The translations under genes were made by a program, and so were the position numbers. 64,000 nucleotides of DNA from Comamonadaceae bacterium (lineage in GTDB: Bacteria; Pseudomonadota; Gammaproteobacteria; Burkholderiales; Burkholderiaceae_C): the NCBI GenBank assembly GCA_947475685.1, contig CANJNC010000003.1:47975-111974 (forward strand), in the 5' to 3' direction. Below are positions 9,367 through 19,852 of this stretch, in pieces (within the stretch, counting starts at the first letter, position 1; each line of letters begins with the position of its first letter). The notes under the pieces were generated by a model that was not told the DNA's origin, ran no database searches, and was given only the letters and a program-made list of their open reading frames with translations.

Positions 9367-10737
9367 ATGTTTAAGAAAATTTTAATTGCCAACCGCGGCG
9401 AGATCGCGCTTCGCATTCAACGCGCGTGCAAAGAGCTAGGTGTCAAGGCGGTGATGGTCTATTCAGAGGCAGACCGAGAGGCCAAGTATGTCAAACTGGC
9501 GGAAGAGGCCGTATGCATTGGGCCTGCAGCGTCAGCGCAAAGCTATTTGAGCATGCCCTCCATCATTTCTGCAGCCGAAGTGACGGATTGTGAGGCGATA
9601 CATCCGGGCTATGGTTTTTTGAGTGAAAACGCCGACTTTGCCGAGAGGGTTGAGAAAAGCGGTTTTCAGTTCATCGGGCCTACGCCAGAGTCCATCCGCA
9701 TCATGGGCGACAAGGTGGCGGCCAAACAGGCCATGATCAAGGCAGGTGTGCCTTGCGTGCCGGGCTCAGAAGGGGAGTTGTCCATCGACCCCATGCAGCT
9801 GAAAAAAATAGCAAAATCCATTGGCTACCCTGTGATCATCAAGGCCGCAGGAGGCGGCGGTGGGCGAGGTATGCGCGTGGTCACCGATGAGGAGCACCTG
9901 GTCAGCGCCGTACAGACCACCAAAGCCGAGGCACAGTCGGCCTTTGGCAATCCCGCGGTCTACATGGAGAAGTATCTCCAAAATCCCAGACACATTGAGA
10001 TTCAAATATTGGCCGATCAACACAAGAATGCGGTCTATTTGGGCGAGCGCGATTGCTCCATGCAAAGGCGCCATCAAAAAGTCATCGAAGAGGCACCTGC
10101 GCCGCACATTCCTAGAAAGCTGATTGAAAAAATCGGTGAACGCTGCGTAGCCGCTTGCAAGCGGATCAATTACAGAGGGGCTGGGACGTTTGAGTTTTTA
10201 TATGAAAACGGTGAGTTTTACTTCATTGAGATGAACACCCGTGTGCAAGTGGAGCATCCCGTGACCGAGTACATCACGCACGTGGATATTGTGAAGGAAC
10301 AAATTCGAGTGGCTGCTGGCATGAAGCTGTCTTTCAATCAAAAGCAAGTGACCTTCACGGGCCACTCCATTGAATGCAGAATCAACGCTGAGGATCCTTT
10401 TAAATTCACACCTTCGCCTGGTCGCATCACCACGTGGCACGCACCAGGTGGGCCGGGTGTGAGGGTGGATTCGCACGCCTATACCAATTATTATGTGCCG
10501 CCCTACTACGATTCAATGATTGGTAAAATCATCGTTCACGGCGACAGCCGTGAACATGCGTTGGCTAGAATGAGAACGGCTTTGGCCGAGATGGTGGTTG
10601 AAGGCATTCAAACCAATGTGGCCTTGCACCGAGAGATCATGCAAGACCCCAAATTCATTCAAGGTGGGACCAATATTCACTATCTTGAACTCTGGTTGAC
10701 CACCAGACCCAAGCCCAACAAGACAGATCCATCCTAG
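9367..10737 (+). CDS. accC: Acetyl-CoA carboxylase biotin carboxylase subunit
   Basis: [51 protein letters not shown]. Confidence 0.98.
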   Translation: MFKKILIANRGEIALRIQRACKELGVKAVMVYSEADREAKYVKLAEEAVCIGPAASAQSYLSMPSIISAAEVTDCEAIHPGYGFLSENADFAERVEKSGFQFIGPTPESIRIMGDKVAAKQAMIKAGVPCVPGSEGELSIDPMQLKKIAKSIGYPVIIKAAGGGGGRGMRVVTDEEHLVSAVQTTKAEAQSAFGNPAVYMEKYLQNPRHIEIQILADQHKNAVYLGERDCSMQRRHQKVIEEAPAPHIPRKLIEKIGERCVAACKRINYRGAGTFEFLYENGEFYFIEMNTRVQVEHPVTEYITHVDIVKEQIRVAAGMKLSFNQKQVTFTGHSIECRINAEDPFKFTPSPGRITTWHAPGGPGVRVDSHAYTNYYVPPYYDSMIGKIIVHGDSREHALARMRTALAEMVVEGIQTNVALHREIMQDPKFIQGGTNIHYLELWLTTRPKPNKTDPS

Positions 10738-10788
10738 GGGGCTGTCAAGTCCCTTTGATGTATTCAACTTTTTTTCGATTGAACCTTC

Positions 10789-11691
10789 ATGATTGAACTG
10801 CACATCCTCGCCCCACAAGACCAGGTGGAGAGTTTGAGCGATGTGCTCTTGGAGTTGTCTGCGCTCAGTGTCAGTGTAGAAGATGCAGATGCGCACACGG
10901 AGCACGAGCAAGCGCTCTTTGGCGAGCCAGGCATGCCACCACCTGCCAGTTCTTGGACTCGCTCCAAAGTCATGGCCTTGTTTGATGAGGCCCCTGCGCT
11001 TGAAGAGGCCAAAGTCTGCTTGTTGGGTTTACAAGCGTTTGAGACTTGTCAAATTCTCACAGAAATTGAAGTCCCGCAAGAAGATTGGGTGCGTCTCACA
11101 CAGTCACAGTTTCAGCCTGTCGCCATCACAGAGGACTTTTGGATTGTGCCCTCTTGGCACGAAGTGCCAACGGGTGCGAACAAGGTCATTCGGCTCGATC
11201 CTGGCTTGGCTTTTGGGACTGGCACTCATCCAACGACACGCATGTGTTTGGCCTGGGCCGCGCAGCACGGCTTTGTGTCCGAGCGAGTCATGGACTATGG
11301 TTGTGGTTCCGGTATTTTGGCCATAGCCGCGGTGCTCCATGGCGCCAAGCACGCAGATGCGGTGGACATCGACCCATCTGCAGTTCAAGCGGCTGAACAA
11401 AATGCATTGGACAACCACGTCGCGGCTCAAATGCGTGTGGGCCTGCCTGATATTTCAAAAGGCCCCTACGACACGGTGTTTGCCAACATCTTGGCCACAC
11501 CATTGAAAGTGTTGGCACCATTGTTGTGTGGCTTGGTCAAGCCTGGGGGGCACTTGGTGTTGGCAGGTATTTTGGAGCGCCAAGAAGCTGAACTTAAAGA
11601 GGCCTATGCGCCCTTTTGTGATTTAGAGATCAGCAACGCGTGTGAAGGTTGGATCTTGATGACGAGTGGCATCAAGACTGTTCGTTCATAA
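10789..11691 (+). CDS. prmA: Ribosomal protein L11 methyltransferase
   Basis: LDPGLAFGTGTHPTTRMCL; VMDYGCGSGILAIAA; FANILATPL. Confidence 0.95.
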   Translation: MIELHILAPQDQVESLSDVLLELSALSVSVEDADAHTEHEQALFGEPGMPPPASSWTRSKVMALFDEAPALEEAKVCLLGLQAFETCQILTEIEVPQEDWVRLTQSQFQPVAITEDFWIVPSWHEVPTGANKVIRLDPGLAFGTGTHPTTRMCLAWAAQHGFVSERVMDYGCGSGILAIAAVLHGAKHADAVDIDPSAVQAAEQNALDNHVAAQMRVGLPDISKGPYDTVFANILATPLKVLAPLLCGLVKPGGHLVLAGILERQEAELKEAYAPFCDLEISNACEGWILMTSGIKTVRS

Positions 11692-11706
11692 AGAGAAAAG
11701 GCTTTT

Positions 11707-12612
11707 ATGAACCCACCCTATACCGACGAACAGGCTAAGCCAAGTCTTTGCAAGTGTCCTCAATGTGCACAACACCTTGTTCTTTTGGATGAGTTGTTGG
11801 ACCAAGCCGATGGTTGGGTGCGTTGCTCAAATTGCGAGCAAGTTTTTTTGGGTCTAGCGTGCTTGCTTGACATGCCCTCTTTAAGAGATGATCAAGTCCT
11901 CAGGCAAAGCATCCCCAAGACCGAGCGCCCTCAACCCATCGAGACGCATCAACAACCGATCAGCATTGATGAATTTTTGTATCAAAAGACCATTCAAAAT
12001 CAAACTCAAGCAGTGAGTTCTGGCGCCTATGGAGAAAGAAATCAAGGCCATTTGGGTGCCAGCGCGTTGGAGCAGTCGCGAGAGAAGGCTCCAACGCATG
12101 GTCGAAAGCGCGGGTTGGGTTCAGTTTGGTGGGTGGCCTTGTTCTTGGTGATGGTCCTGCCATTGGGCTTTACCTACAGATTCAGAAATGAGTTGGCTGC
12201 ACTGCACGAGGGTTTAAAAGAGCCCTTGGTGAAGATGTGTGAAATCCTCAATTGTCAAATTGAGTGGCCAAGGGATCTTTCGGCCTTGAGTATCGAGAGC
12301 AGCTCTTTAGAGAAAGAGGAACTCTCAGACAAGGAGGTCAAATCGAATGCCACGGGTTCACTCAAACGCTACAGATATCATTTGAGTCTTAGAATCAGGA
12401 ACAGTTTTAGCTACGCCTTGGCCTTGCCAAGCGTCAAGCTCATCTTTTTGGATGAAAAAGATCAAGTGATTGATCAACGTACATTGGAACTCACTTTGAT
12501 GCAAGGTCCCCCAGTGATCAAACCCGGAGGCTTGAATCAGTTCCTTGTGCCCATTCCCATGGAGGACCTGCCAGCTCTTGTGCCCAACGGTTACCGAATC
12601 GAGTTGGAATAA
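11707..12612 (+). CDS. Zinc-ribbon, DUF3426-type membrane protein
   Basis: N-terminal CKCPQCAQHL...VRCSNCEQVFLG zinc ribbon, central TM segment, C-terminal DUF3426-like region. Confidence 0.8.
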   Translation: MNPPYTDEQAKPSLCKCPQCAQHLVLLDELLDQADGWVRCSNCEQVFLGLACLLDMPSLRDDQVLRQSIPKTERPQPIETHQQPISIDEFLYQKTIQNQTQAVSSGAYGERNQGHLGASALEQSREKAPTHGRKRGLGSVWWVALFLVMVLPLGFTYRFRNELAALHEGLKEPLVKMCEILNCQIEWPRDLSALSIESSSLEKEELSDKEVKSNATGSLKRYRYHLSLRIRNSFSYALALPSVKLIFLDEKDQVIDQRTLELTLMQGPPVIKPGGLNQFLVPIPMEDLPALVPNGYRIELE

Positions 12613-12705
12613 GGGATGTGGCCAGTCATTTCGATCCTTTTCTTGTTGCGGCATTTTCTTTGCCTTGTAATATTTTTTTACTTTTCAATGGATGATTAAC
12701 TAACC

Positions 12706-13587
12706 ATGGCTTCTTTAATTTGTGGCTCTTTTGCTTTTGATACGATCATGAATTTTGAGGGTCGATTTGCCGAGCAGATCTTGCCCGATCAACTGCATAT
12801 TTTGAATGTGTCTTTTTTGGTTCCGGCTTTGAGGCGGGATTTTGGTGGTTGCGCTGGAAATATTGCGTACAGTTTAAAACTCTTGGGTGGAGAGCCTTTG
12901 CCCATGGGCACATTGGGCCAAGACGGACAGTCTTATTTGGATCGGTTAAAGGATTTAAAGATATCCACACAGTTCATCAAAGAGGTGCCTGATTCCTACA
13001 CCGCTCAAGCGATGATCATGACCGACAAAGACAACAATCAAATCACCGCCTTTCACCCCGGCGCCATGAACCAAGCGCATTTGAATGAGATCAATGCGTC
13101 ACACAACATCAAAGTGGCCATCATTGCACCAGATGGCAAAGAAGCCATGGTCAACCATGCGCAGCAACTGTTTGATTTGAAAATTCCATTTGTCTTTGAT
13201 CCGGGGCAAGGACTTCCGATGTTCAATGCACAAGAGTTAAAGAAATTCATCTCCCAGGCCACATGGGTCACGGTCAATGATTACGAGGCCAAGTTGCTTG
13301 AAGAGCGTGTCGGACAAAGCGTTGCAGACATTTCCAAGTCGCTTAAAGGTTTGATTGTGACCTTGGGTGCAGAAGGATGCCAAGTTTGGGAGGGAGGACA
13401 AAGCACACACGTGGCACCTGTGAAAGCTGAGCGAGTGTTGGATCCAACAGGGTGTGGAGATGCTTGGAGAGGTGCGTTGCTGTTTGGATTAGAGCAAGCT
13501 TGGTCGCTGGTCAAGTGTGCAGAGTTGGGCAATAAAATTGGGGCGCTCAAAATTGCGCAAAAAGGTCCTCAAAACTATCTGCTCTAG
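12706..13587 (+). CDS. PfkB-family carbohydrate kinase (adenosine kinase-like)
   Basis: GGCAGNIAYSLKLLGGEPLPMGTLGQDG; VTLGAEGCQVW; DPTGCGDAWRGALLFGL. Confidence 0.9.
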   Translation: MASLICGSFAFDTIMNFEGRFAEQILPDQLHILNVSFLVPALRRDFGGCAGNIAYSLKLLGGEPLPMGTLGQDGQSYLDRLKDLKISTQFIKEVPDSYTAQAMIMTDKDNNQITAFHPGAMNQAHLNEINASHNIKVAIIAPDGKEAMVNHAQQLFDLKIPFVFDPGQGLPMFNAQELKKFISQATWVTVNDYEAKLLEERVGQSVADISKSLKGLIVTLGAEGCQVWEGGQSTHVAPVKAERVLDPTGCGDAWRGALLFGLEQAWSLVKCAELGNKIGALKIAQKGPQNYLL

Positions 13588-13693
13588 CCCACCTAGTAAA
13601 AAGTGGCAAAGTGTTCACATGCGCACACTTTAAAAAACGGGTGCCAGGGCTTTTGGGCGTGTGTTTGTCAAAAAAAGCCCAGATGTCATAAAA

Positions 13694-13721
13694 AAAGCCC
13701 GGTACATGTGCACCGGGCTTT
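13694..13721 (-). terminator. Intrinsic terminator of the H1-like gene
   Basis: AAAGCCCGGT - 8 nt loop - ACCGGGCTTT stem with an A-run on the left (U-run on the minus-strand RNA). Confidence 0.8.
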
Positions 13722-13744
13722 CAGATCGAACGCTGAATCAACCT

Positions 13745-14161
13745 TTAGGGCTTGATGGCTGTAGGAAACGGCCATGCAGCTTGAGGATTGAGCGTCGTTT
13801 GCGCAGCAGGAGTTACTTGCGCGCGAGCAGCGGGTTTTTTCGCGGCTTTTTTAGCGGGCTTTTTTTTTACAGCCGCTTTTTTAGCGGCTGGTTTCTTAGC
13901 CGCTGGTTTTTTAGCGACGGCCTTCTTTGCAACTTTTTTAGCTGCAGGCTTTTTGGCCGCTACTTTCTTGGCTGCGGGCTTTTTAGCAGCGGCTTTTTTA
14001 GCCGCTGGCTTTTTGGCCGCTACTTTTTTAGCCGCTGGTTTTTTAGCTGCTACTTTCTTTGCTGCGGGCTTTTTAGCCGCTACTTTCTTTGCTGCGGGCT
14101 TTTTAGCCGCAACTTTTTTTGCCGCGGGCTTTTTAGCCGCTGGTTTTTTTGCAGTTGCCAT
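13745..14161 (-). CDS. Histone H1-like, Lys/Ala/Pro-rich DNA-binding protein
   Basis: 138 aa, repeated [10 protein letters not shown] units followed by the tail [15 protein letters not shown]. Confidence 0.85.
   Translation of the reverse strand: MATAKKPAAKKPAAKKVAAKKPAAKKVAAKKPAAKKVAAKKPAAKKVAAKKPAAKKAAAKKPAAKKVAAKKPAAKKVAKKAVAKKPAAKKPAAKKAAVKKKPAKKAAKKPAARAQVTPAAQTTLNPQAAWPFPTAIKP
13840..14158. repeat. Imperfect ~30-bp tandem repeats encoding [10 protein letters not shown] units
   Basis: Recurring gctgcgggctttttagccgctacttt-type units on the plus strand. Confidence 0.85.
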
Positions 14162-14240
14162 AACTTATCTCCTAGATCAAGTTTAAAGATCGTTGAGTAA
14201 AAAAACACTCCGTGCTGCTGTTGAGCATAGAGCGATTCAG

Positions 14241-14264
14241 GGTGTTGGACCCGGGTCCAGCACC
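14241..14264. repeat. 24-bp near-perfect palindrome GGTGTTGGACCC/GGGTCCAGCACC
   Basis: One mismatched pair and no spacer; lies between the H1-like gene start and the nrdB 3' end. Confidence 0.8.
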
Positions 14265-14362
14265 TTGAACAGGGTGTGTACCACAAAAGCAACGCTCTGT
14301 TTGAATCAGAGAGGTGTGAGAGTGGTACAAATTCGAATGCATCTGGTTTGAGTTTATTCGCT

Positions 14363-15571
14363 TCAGTCCCAAGACAAAGTACCACCAGTTTGGTACTCAA
14401 TCACACGGGTTTCAAAGAAGTTTCTTTCCTTTTTGAGATCGATCATCTCACTCATCCAAGGAAATGGATTCTCTTCATTGGGGAACAAGGTATCCAAACC
14501 AATTTGTTGAGCGCGTCGGTTGGCGATATAGCGCAGATAGCCCTTGAACATGGATGCATTCATACCAAGAACGCCTCTTGGCATGGTGTCCTCGGCATAT
14601 CGGTATTCGAGCTCCACGGCTTTGGTAAACAACTCCGTGATCTCGGCTTTGAATTGATTGGTCCAAAGATGAGGGTTTTCAAGTTTGATTTGATTGATCA
14701 AATCAATGCCGAAATTGCAGTGCATGGATTCATCGCGCAAGATGTATTGGTACTGCTCAGCGGCACCGGTCATTTTATTTTGACGACCCAGGGCCAAAAT
14801 CTGAGTAAAGCCAACATAAAAGAATAGGCCCTCCATCAAGCATGCAAAGACGATCAATGACTTGAGCAAGATTTGATCGGTCTCAGGCGTGCCGGTATGA
14901 AAATGCGGATCCATGATCGCCTGAATGTAGGGGATCAAAAACTCATCTTTGTCACGAATCGATGAGACTTCGTTGTAGGCGTTGAAGATTTCGCTCTCAT
15001 CCAAGCCCAATGATTCAACAATGTATTGGTAGGCGTGTGTATGGATGGCTTCTTCAAAAGCTTGACGCAACAAGAATTGACGGCACTCAGGTGCGGTGAT
15101 GTGGCGATAGGTGCCCAGCACAATGTTGTTGGCTGCCAAGGAGTCGGCTGTGACGAAAAACCCAAGGTTTCGCTTGACGATGCGTCTTTCGTCCTCGGTC
15201 AGGCCGTTGGGGTCCTTCCAAAGCGCAATATCGCGCGTCATGTTGATCTCTTGAGGCATCCAATGGTTTGCACAGGTCGAGAGGTATTTCTCCCAGGCCC
15301 ATTTGTACTTGAAGGGCACGAGTTGATTGACGTCGGTTTGGCCGTTGATGATGCGTTTGTCAGCTGCATTGATTCGCTTGCCGGAGAGGACTGGTTTGGT
15401 CATTTCTACAGGAGCAATTGGAGCAACAGAGGAGGGCACAACAGCGCCATCGTTGAGCGTTCGAATGCTTGGGGCATTCAGGCTTGAAGGTGGGAATTCC
15501 TGATGACTCATGGAGTCACTCAAGTTGGGTGTTGGCGATGTAGGTGTAACTTCTTCGTCCCAGGTCAGCAT
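14363..15571 (-). CDS. nrdB: Ribonucleoside-diphosphate reductase beta subunit (class Ia)
   Basis: MLTWDEEV...; [44 protein letters not shown]. Start set at the internal Met MLTWDEE. Confidence 0.95.
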   Translation of the reverse strand: MLTWDEEVTPTSPTPNLSDSMSHQEFPPSSLNAPSIRTLNDGAVVPSSVAPIAPVEMTKPVLSGKRINAADKRIINGQTDVNQLVPFKYKWAWEKYLSTCANHWMPQEINMTRDIALWKDPNGLTEDERRIVKRNLGFFVTADSLAANNIVLGTYRHITAPECRQFLLRQAFEEAIHTHAYQYIVESLGLDESEIFNAYNEVSSIRDKDEFLIPYIQAIMDPHFHTGTPETDQILLKSLIVFACLMEGLFFYVGFTQILALGRQNKMTGAAEQYQYILRDESMHCNFGIDLINQIKLENPHLWTNQFKAEITELFTKAVELEYRYAEDTMPRGVLGMNASMFKGYLRYIANRRAQQIGLDTLFPNEENPFPWMSEMIDLKKERNFFETRVIEYQTGGTLSWD

Positions 15572-15791
15572 AACGTTTTTTCCAATGTTCAAATTATCGG
15601 TGCAACACATTGATTTGAAAAGAGTTCAAACCCGATGAGGTGCAAAAGTGTTGTTCAATAGCATCGACTCGCATTTAGAAAGTCGGTGATAAAGAACGCA
15701 TTGCATTCGCAAAATTTATCAAATTAAATCGAATCAAAAGTAAAAGAATCTAATTGCAATTTGCATTTAAATTTTTTTACCTTTGATTCAC

Positions 15792-15830
15792 GCTCGCATT
15801 TTTCAAGACTGATCTTGGAAAAAGGCGAGC
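15792..15830 (-). other. Long stem-loop in the nrdA-nrdB intercistronic region
   Basis: GCTCGCATTTTTCAAGA-ctga-TCTTGGAAAAAGGCGAGC: ~16 bp with one mismatch and one bulge, no U-tract. Confidence 0.65.
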
Positions 15831-15864
15831 ATGGACCTGAGGTGCTCAGCTCACACGCTGAACT

Positions 15865-18825
15865 TTATTGGCACGACTCACAGGTGGGATCATCAACTCC
15901 GCAGAAACGAATATCAGTTGCCGCAGTGTCCGACAGTTGAATGTGTTGGGCCCTGGCTTGTGCTGCCGCAATTTCGAGTGCAGACAAAGTGGCCTGAGCC
16001 GCGATTGGCGTGTTGCCGCTCGCACTCAAGCCCCCCGTTTGAGCACCAGAAGAGACGGAGTTGAGTTGTCCGGAGGTCACCGTTGACTTCTCAACATGGG
16101 TTGCACTCATGGTTCTCAAGTAGTAGGTCGTTTTAAGGCCACGCACCCAAGCGAGTTTGTAGGTGTCATCTAGTTTTTTACCAGACGCGCCTGCCATGTA
16201 AATGTTCAGTGACTGTGCTTGGTCGATCCACTTTTGTCGACGCGACCCTGCCTCGACAATCCACTCTGGCTCCACCTCAAATGCGGTTGCGTACAAAGAC
16301 TTCAACTCTGGGGGCACGCGGTCAATGGGTCTTAAAGAGCCATCAAAGTGTTTGAGATCCATGACCATGACCTCGTCCCACAGACCCAAGCGTTTCAAAT
16401 CTCTGACCAAGTAGCTGTTGATGATGGTGAATTCGCCTGACAAATTTGACTTGACTGACAAGTTGCCAAAACACGGTTCAATGCAAGCATCCACGCCAAT
16501 GATGTTGGAGATGGTGGCCGTTGGAGCGATGGCAATGCAGTTGGAGTTGCGCATGCCGTCTTTGGATATTTTCTTTCTGAGCGCATCCCAGTCCATGCTG
16601 ATGGAGCGGTCCACCTCAACATACCCACCTCTTTCTTTGGCCAAGAGGTCAATGCTGTCGTAGGGCAGAATACCGCGGTCCCACAGGGAGCCTTTGTAGC
16701 TTGAGTACTTGCCGCGTTCTTTGGACAGATCGGACGACGCCATGTAGGCGTAGTAACAAACGGCTTCCATGGAGCGGTCGGCGAACTCCACGGCCTCTTG
16801 TGATCCGTAAGGAATGCGCAAGGTGTACAAGCAGTCTTGAAACGCCATGATGCCAAGCCCAACAGGGCGGTGACGCATGTTGGAGTCACGCGCTTTCTTG
16901 ACCGCGTAGTAATTGATGTCGATCACGTTGTCCAACATGCGCATGGCGATGGAGATGGTTTTTTTGAGTTTGTCGTGATCGATTTGACCATCTTTCAAGT
17001 GGCGCAGTAAATTGACCGAGCCCAAATTGCAAACGGCTGTTTCTGTGTCGCTCGTGTTCAGTGTGATCTCGGTGCACAAGTTGGAGGAATGAACAACGCC
17101 TGTGTGTTGCTGGGGCGAGCGTACGTTGCAAGCGTCTTTAAAGGTGATCCATGGGTGACCTGTCTCAAACAACATGGTGAGCATCTTTCTCCAAAGATCC
17201 GCTGCTTGAATGGTTTTACTCGGTGAGATCTCACCTTTTTTGGCTCTTTGCTCGTAGACGAGGTAAGCTTTTTCAAAGGGTTGGCCAAAAAGCTCATGCA
17301 AATCAGGCACTTGGTCTGGGGTGAACAGTGTCCATTCACCTTTTTCCATGACGCGTTTCATGAAGAGGTCAGGAATCCAGTTGGAGGTGTTCATGTCATG
17401 TGTGCGTCGACGGTCATCCCCGGTGTTTTTCCTGAGTTCCAAAAACTCTTCAATGTCCAGGTGCCAAGTCTCTAGGTAGGTACACACCGCACCTTTTCTT
17501 TTGCCACCTTGGTTGACAGCAACAGCGGTGTCATTGACCACTTTCAAAAAAGGCACCACGCCTTGTGACTCTCCATTGGTGCCTTTGATATGGCTGCCTA
17601 AAGCGCGCACGCGTGTCCAGTCATTGCCCAAGCCGCCAGCGAATTTAGAGAGCAATGCATTTTCTTTGATGGACTCGTAAATGCCATCCAAGTCATCGGG
17701 AACGGTGGTCAGGTAGCAGCTCGAGAGCTGTGAGCGAAGTGAGCCGCTGTTAAAGAGGGTGGGCGTGCTGGACATGAAATCAAACGAGGACAAGATCTCG
17801 TAGAACTCAATGGCTCGGGCATCGCGATCGATTTCATTGAGCGACAGGCCCATGGCCACACGCATGAAGAAGGCCTGTGGCAGCTCAATGCGTTGCTTTT
17901 TGACGTGCAAGAAGTAGCGGTCATAAAGGGTTTGAAGGCCCAAGTAATCAAACTGCAAATCACGCTCGGCTTTAAGAGATTGACCCAAGCGGGCCAAATC
18001 AAATTGCCCCAAACGTTCATCGAGCAAGTCATTTTCAATGCCTTTTTTGATGAATTTAGGGAAATAATCAATATAGTGCTGCGCCATTTCTTTGGGTTGA
18101 GCTTCAAAGCCCAAGACTTCCTTGGCAATGGTATGCATGAGCAACCTTGCCGTTGCAAAGGTGTAGTCGGGATCCTTCTCAATCAAAGTGCGGGTGGCCA
18201 AAATGGCCGCCTTGAAGACTTCTTCCAAGGGAACACCGTCGTACAAATTGCGCAAGGTCTCATTCAAAATGGGCTCGGGCTTGACATCTGTGCTCAAGCC
18301 TTCACAACAGGTCTCGATCAAAGCGCGCAAATGGTTCAAATTCAAGGGTATTTTCTCGCCTCGATCGCTCACCATGATGATGGCGTTGTCTTCGCTCTTG
18401 TGCTCAACGGTCGTGGCAGAGCGTTCTTGGGCCCGACGTTCACGGTACAAGACATAAGAGCGGGCAACTTCATGGTGTGAGCCGCGCATGAGGCTCAGTT
18501 CGACTTGATCTTGAACGTCCTCTATGTGAAAGGTGCCGCCACCGGGACGTGAGCGCACCAAGGCTTTGACCACACTTTGCGTGAGTGCGTCGACCGTTTC
18601 GCGAACACTGGCTGATGCTGCACCATGCGTGCCGTGAACCGCTAAAAAGGCTTTCATGGTGGCCACTGTGATTTTGGCGGGCTCAAACGGAACAACTGCG
18701 CCGTTTCTTCGAATGATTTGATAGTTGGCCAGTGCGGAATGCTGAAGGGGTGCGCTTCGGTCTTGAGGACTTTGACCCAATTGGCCAATGGGGGCAAGTG
18801 GGCTCGAAGTGGCGACAGTATGCAT
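15865..18825 (-). CDS. nrdA: Ribonucleoside-diphosphate reductase alpha subunit (class Ia)
   Basis: ATP-cone N-terminus (YQIIRRNGAVVPFEPAKITVATMKAF), SGSLRSQLSSCYLTTV, NLCTEI, C-terminal CESCQ. Start set at MHTVATSS. Confidence 0.95.
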   Translation of the reverse strand: MHTVATSSPLAPIGQLGQSPQDRSAPLQHSALANYQIIRRNGAVVPFEPAKITVATMKAFLAVHGTHGAASASVRETVDALTQSVVKALVRSRPGGGTFHIEDVQDQVELSLMRGSHHEVARSYVLYRERRAQERSATTVEHKSEDNAIIMVSDRGEKIPLNLNHLRALIETCCEGLSTDVKPEPILNETLRNLYDGVPLEEVFKAAILATRTLIEKDPDYTFATARLLMHTIAKEVLGFEAQPKEMAQHYIDYFPKFIKKGIENDLLDERLGQFDLARLGQSLKAERDLQFDYLGLQTLYDRYFLHVKKQRIELPQAFFMRVAMGLSLNEIDRDARAIEFYEILSSFDFMSSTPTLFNSGSLRSQLSSCYLTTVPDDLDGIYESIKENALLSKFAGGLGNDWTRVRALGSHIKGTNGESQGVVPFLKVVNDTAVAVNQGGKRKGAVCTYLETWHLDIEEFLELRKNTGDDRRRTHDMNTSNWIPDLFMKRVMEKGEWTLFTPDQVPDLHELFGQPFEKAYLVYEQRAKKGEISPSKTIQAADLWRKMLTMLFETGHPWITFKDACNVRSPQQHTGVVHSSNLCTEITLNTSDTETAVCNLGSVNLLRHLKDGQIDHDKLKKTISIAMRMLDNVIDINYYAVKKARDSNMRHRPVGLGIMAFQDCLYTLRIPYGSQEAVEFADRSMEAVCYYAYMASSDLSKERGKYSSYKGSLWDRGILPYDSIDLLAKERGGYVEVDRSISMDWDALRKKISKDGMRNSNCIAIAPTATISNIIGVDACIEPCFGNLSVKSNLSGEFTIINSYLVRDLKRLGLWDEVMVMDLKHFDGSLRPIDRVPPELKSLYATAFEVEPEWIVEAGSRRQKWIDQAQSLNIYMAGASGKKLDDTYKLAWVRGLKTTYYLRTMSATHVEKSTVTSGQLNSVSSGAQTGGLSASGNTPIAAQATLSALEIAAAQARAQHIQLSDTAATDIRFCGVDDPTCESCQ

Positions 18826-18939
18826 AAGGGATCGTTTCCTGTGAAGACAATATAAAAAAAGAGGTGTTTGGGCGGCTTGCGCGAGGGGTCCAATGGCCAA
18901 CAAATAAATGAAAAACCGCCATAAATGGATACCAAGCCC

Positions 18940-18987
18940 ACACTATATATGGTGTTTGAAATGTTTTCAATACACTAGCCATAGTGT
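18940..18987 (-). promoter_or_regulatory. Tandem NrdR boxes upstream of nrdA
   Basis: ACACTATATATGGTGT (18940-18955) and ACACTAGCCATAGTGT (18972-18987); starts 32 bp apart. Confidence 0.88.
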
Positions 18988-19222
18988 TTTCACTCGATTT
19001 TGTTGGATTTATGCCGATTCATAAAGTTCAGTAAAAACCGATACTTACGTCCGTTACTTTGAAACTCGCATGAATCCTTTGGGTTTGCAAGAAAAGCCAT
19101 AAAATATGCGGTTTTTAAAGGATTTTTCTCTTGATCATGGCTTGTCCATTGAATTTCTTGACCCGTGAGCTTTTGTGGGTGAAGTGGTTTGGGCACAAAG
19201 AGGCCATTTAAAAATAAATTTT

Positions 19223-19828
19223 TTATTTGTCAGATATTGGGAAAAAATTCTGGGTGAGTCCCAAAGATTTACGAAAATCTTCCCATGAAAAGCCCGCTCC
19301 AGGGTCTTTTTTGCGTGCCGGCGCGATGTGCTCATGGCCAGCGAGGTGCTCAATGGGGTAGTGCTGCAAAAGACTTGAGCACAGGCCACTGAGCGTTTCA
19401 TATTGTTCAGCTTCAAACGTGTCGCCCTCTAGGCCTTCAAGCTCAATGCCAATCGAGTCGTCATTGCAGCGATCGCGCCCCCTATAGTGGGAGACACCTG
19501 CATGCCAGGCCATGTCGTCGCAACTCACCATTTGGATCAATTCGCCTTGACGGCGAATGAAGAAGTGGGCCGAGACTTTGAGATCCTTGATGCTCTCAAG
19601 GTAAGGGTGCTCAATGGTTTGGGCTTGCCCAGTTAAGAAATGGGTGACCGCATCTCCACTATAAACACCCGGGGGCAAGCTGATGGAGTGCACGACCACC
19701 AAGTCGATCTTGGCATCTGGCGGCCTGGCGCTGAAGTGGGGTGAGTCGAGGCGTTTGGCGAATTGGTACCATCCTTTGGCCCATAAGCTGCTTTTTGCCA
19801 AAGCGGTGGTGGGGTGTGTCGTATTCAA
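19223..19828 (-). CDS. ampD: 1,6-anhydro-N-acetylmuramyl-L-alanine amidase
   Basis: VVHSISLPPGVYSGDAVTHFLTGQ; VSAHFFIRRQGELIQMVSCDDMAWHAGVS; IAPARKKDPGAGFSW. Confidence 0.93.
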   Translation of the reverse strand: MNTTHPTTALAKSSLWAKGWYQFAKRLDSPHFSARPPDAKIDLVVVHSISLPPGVYSGDAVTHFLTGQAQTIEHPYLESIKDLKVSAHFFIRRQGELIQMVSCDDMAWHAGVSHYRGRDRCNDDSIGIELEGLEGDTFEAEQYETLSGLCSSLLQHYPIEHLAGHEHIAPARKKDPGAGFSWEDFRKSLGLTQNFFPISDK

Positions 19829-19852
19829 TGGGGCGTGGACTTTGCAGTCAAA

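Noticed and set aside
13661-14200. Long plus-strand ORFs (13661..14200, 13788..14186) opposite the H1-like gene
   Set aside because: Low-complexity antisense of the Lys/Ala repeat; the minus-strand frame gives a recognised H1-like protein with a terminator.
18990-19196. 68-aa minus-strand ORF between nrdA and ampD
   Set aside because: No recognisable product; sits in the nrdA regulatory region upstream of the NrdR boxes.
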